Below, piece after piece: positions 61,691-64,000 of a stretch of 64,000 bases of DNA. The stretch's first letter is position 1, and every line of letters starts with the position of its first letter. The position numbers and the translations under genes are program-made. The DNA is taken from NCBI GenBank assembly GCA_013398175.1, contig VZRZ01000372.1, positions 1,507 to 65,506 on the forward strand. The letters run 5' to 3'. A model generated the notes under the pieces. That model ran no database searches. It worked only from the letters and a program-made list of their open reading frames with translations, and was not told where the DNA came from. The stretch is from Climacteris rufus (taxonomy: Eukaryota; Chordata; Aves; Passeriformes; Climacteridae).

Positions 61691-64000
61691 ACTACTGTGG
61701 TTCTCATTAAGTCTGTTTGTTTTCTAACTTACCATATCTTTTTTTTTTTATTTTCCCCCTTTTTTTCGTCCACCAGTCTGTTGGATCTGTGTATCCTGTA
61801 GAACAACCCACCTGGTTTTCGTGAAGTAACATAATGTGTGCTCTACCTGGCTTAACTTTTTATCTCCCACCCTTTCCCACTTAAAGGAACAGTGGCTCCA
61901 AACAGCAGGGGTAAAAGATTGCACCTCTACTTGTCTGCATAAATGACTATTCATACTGTCAAGGGGTACTTCAATCAACAAAGCTGCACCTTGACCTAAA
62001 GCCTCAATGAAACAATTACTTCTCTTAACATATCCTGTCATTTCAAGATGCTACAGTATCAGTCCTGATGGACAGATTCAAATATCTCCAAATCTATGAG
62101 TATGATCTAGATTATAAAATGCTGGGGGAGGTGTTTCAAGTAAGAGTTTAGCTGAGTTATGGCCAAGATTAAATTTGGTCAGCATACGATCTTCTGTTCT
62201 ACTGAACTTCAACTCGTCCCTTTATTCTGCCTGAAACAGCACAGGAGACTTCCACCAACAAAAAAAGAACAGCATCATATTAAATACTAGTCCAGGGCAT
62301 TTTTAATTTTTGCTCTTCTCTTTTTTTATTCTTCTTTTTTTTTTTTCTCCCTAATTACACTTTTCTAATTACACTCCATATTTTGAAAAATGAGTTACCT
62401 TTACCAATGTTGGTTTGGTTTTTTTTTTATTTTCAGGGGCCATATTCATTTATAGCTTTCCCTGTGTTTTGCTTTTCCCTTTATGCTGTGAGTTTCATGA
62501 TGGTCTACTTACAGATGATTTATTTGCCAAGATTGACAGATCATTGCACTGCTCAGCTGTTTAGTATTATCACTGCTGATTTCCTTCCCTTTTTGTTATA
62601 AATATTTAGTTTATTTCCTGAAGTGTATAAACTATGCTGGTAAAGTGTTCTATCAACTTTTTAACACTTGTTTATGCTCCTTTGGTGCAGTCAGCAATGT
62701 ATCTCATATTTTTACAGACTGCATTTACTGGTAGTATCATTTACAGAAATTGGGCTTTCCCCCTGAAAGGGTATGCTTGAACAGCTAATTTGCATAATTT
62801 CAACAACTTTTACTCATATAAACCGACTATGATTTTTTAATATTTGGCTGTCTGGAAAGATGCACTTATGTGCCAGCTATGAAGCTGTCGGGCAGAAAGG
62901 CCCAAAAGAAGCCATGCTGAGTTCCTGAGGTGAATTTTTTTCTTCAGGTAAGTTTTCCTGGGAAGTGTTGAGGGAGGTTTACTCTTCGTCAGTTTACAGG
63001 TGTCCACATAGGTGTGAGCTTCCTAACTGAACAAGCCTATTGTCCTTACAGAATGCAGATTTTGGAAACCATAAGCAATTTCAAAACATAAATAAGTTCC
63101 TGCCATACCCGAGCTTACAACTTCTCAGCTAATAGAGTAAGAAGCTGCTGCATTCCCATCCTGTTTCCAATGTCACATAACCCCACTCTTCAGCTCTGGG
63201 GAAATGCAATGTATTAGCCAAGCAGAAAAAATACCTGACTGCCCCATCACTTCAAAGCAACCTTGTGTTTTTCCTACCAAACTCCAGTGGTGAGTTATTG
63301 CTCACTTGCAGCGTGGAAACAGGAAATATCTTCAGTGTTCATGCTAAGTTCTTCCCAGAATTTAGCAGTGTTTGATACTGAAAGCTTAAGTGACTTGCTT
63401 GGGAGTCACTTTGAACCAGTAGCTTTATCTTGAGCTCTAATCACTGTTTAGAGGAAGATTCAAACTGCAGTCAATTTAACATAACTATCTGATTACTCCT
63501 CCTGACGTATCATTTAAGACAGACAATAGCACAGTTCAGGATGCAGTTCAGGAATAATGTGCCCAGAGCCTGATGTTGCCCAAGGGCAACGGTGGCTTGT
63601 AAAGGACACCCATCTCTATTTTCTATTGATCTGGAACTTCCGAAGCATTTGCAAATTGCAGGAACTGTATTGAGACATTTAAAATTTAAATTACTCTAAC
63701 TTACTTCACAGGGCCATCAGTACTTAAAGCTGCCATCTAAGCAAGAGGAAATACGAATTGCCCTGCGAATACAGGTAATTCTTGAGCTCTGAGGTTAGGA
63801 TTTATCAAAGGAACCTAAGGAAAAAAGTCCTACTTCACATAGCTACATTTCTAACACTAAGAGCTTCACAACGACGGAAATTTCCTCCCACATATTATTT
63901 AGCTTTCAAAATTATATTCATTTTTCAAGTTTCTGAATTCATAAAACCATGCTTTGGCTGAAGGCCAGAGTATGCAGGAGGAAACAAAGAATTTCATTTT
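61691..64000. other. AFG2A intron, right end of the window
   Basis: T-rich runs near 61738-61765 and 62318-62346 are followed by AT-rich sequence with no recognised exon, RNA gene or repeat family. Earlier parts of the LINE ORF2 (the YxDD polymerase core) were looked for on the minus strand and not found. Confidence 0.5.

Larger units (their letters stand above)
49749..64000 (-). other. AFG2A: AFG2A upstream intron, partial (runs off the window)
   Basis: The preceding exon should encode the D2 Walker B segment and the ATNRPDxID segment. I looked for these on the minus strand and did not find them, so the intron is at least 14,252 bp. It contains two CR1 fragments, a small CpG cluster near 53.4 kb, simple repeats and an old non-CR1 LINE. 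A short exon could have been missed by eye. Confidence 0.75.

Noticed and set aside
1..64000. CRISPR arrays, operons, bacterial promoters, tRNA or rRNA genes
   Set aside because: None of the corresponding repeat, spacing or fold patterns was seen, and the sequence is clearly vertebrate.

Overview
This is a piece of a vertebrate chromosome, almost certainly from a bird. There are no prokaryote-style dense genes. About ten truncated retroelement copies are visible; nine are CR1 LINEs, recognised by the avian CR1 3' end (CCCTTCCAACC followed by ATTCTRTGATTCTATG) and by the ORF2 C-terminal protein signature. Only two protein-coding exons could be supported. They share one gene and lie on the minus strand.

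The gene is AFG2A (SPATA5), a two-domain (type II) AAA+ ATPase of the Cdc48/p97 superfamily. The last two coding exons are present: 49584-49748 (55 codons) and 16066-16242 (58 codons plus stop). They join in phase 0 across a 33,341-bp intron. The acceptor and donor are canonical, and the last exon is followed by a short 3' UTR with a perfect AATAAA on the minus strand. The remaining AFG2A exons lie beyond the right edge; I found none between 49749 and 64000.

Layout: 1-about 150 is a CpG-rich edge, possibly the promoter of the next gene (SPRY1 by known vertebrate gene order; inference). 151-15911 is intergenic, with two CR1 fragments and AT-rich stretches that look like conserved non-coding DNA. 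15912-16242 is the AFG2A 3' UTR and terminal exon. 16243-49583 is the last intron, holding CR1 copies, an island-like CpG-rich block at 20.55-21.43 kb and a 78-bp tandem duplication at 45.0 kb. 49584-49748 is the penultimate coding exon. 49749-64000 is part of the preceding intron, with a small CpG cluster at 53.4 kb, two CR1 fragments and a decayed non-CR1 LINE ORF2 at 61.05-61.69 kb.

The most notable item is that decayed LINE. It carries motifs of an RTE-like reverse-transcriptase C-terminus, unlike the CR1 copies around it. I did not find a convincing new biological system. The remaining observations are candidate regulatory DNA and repeat structure that need alignment to test.
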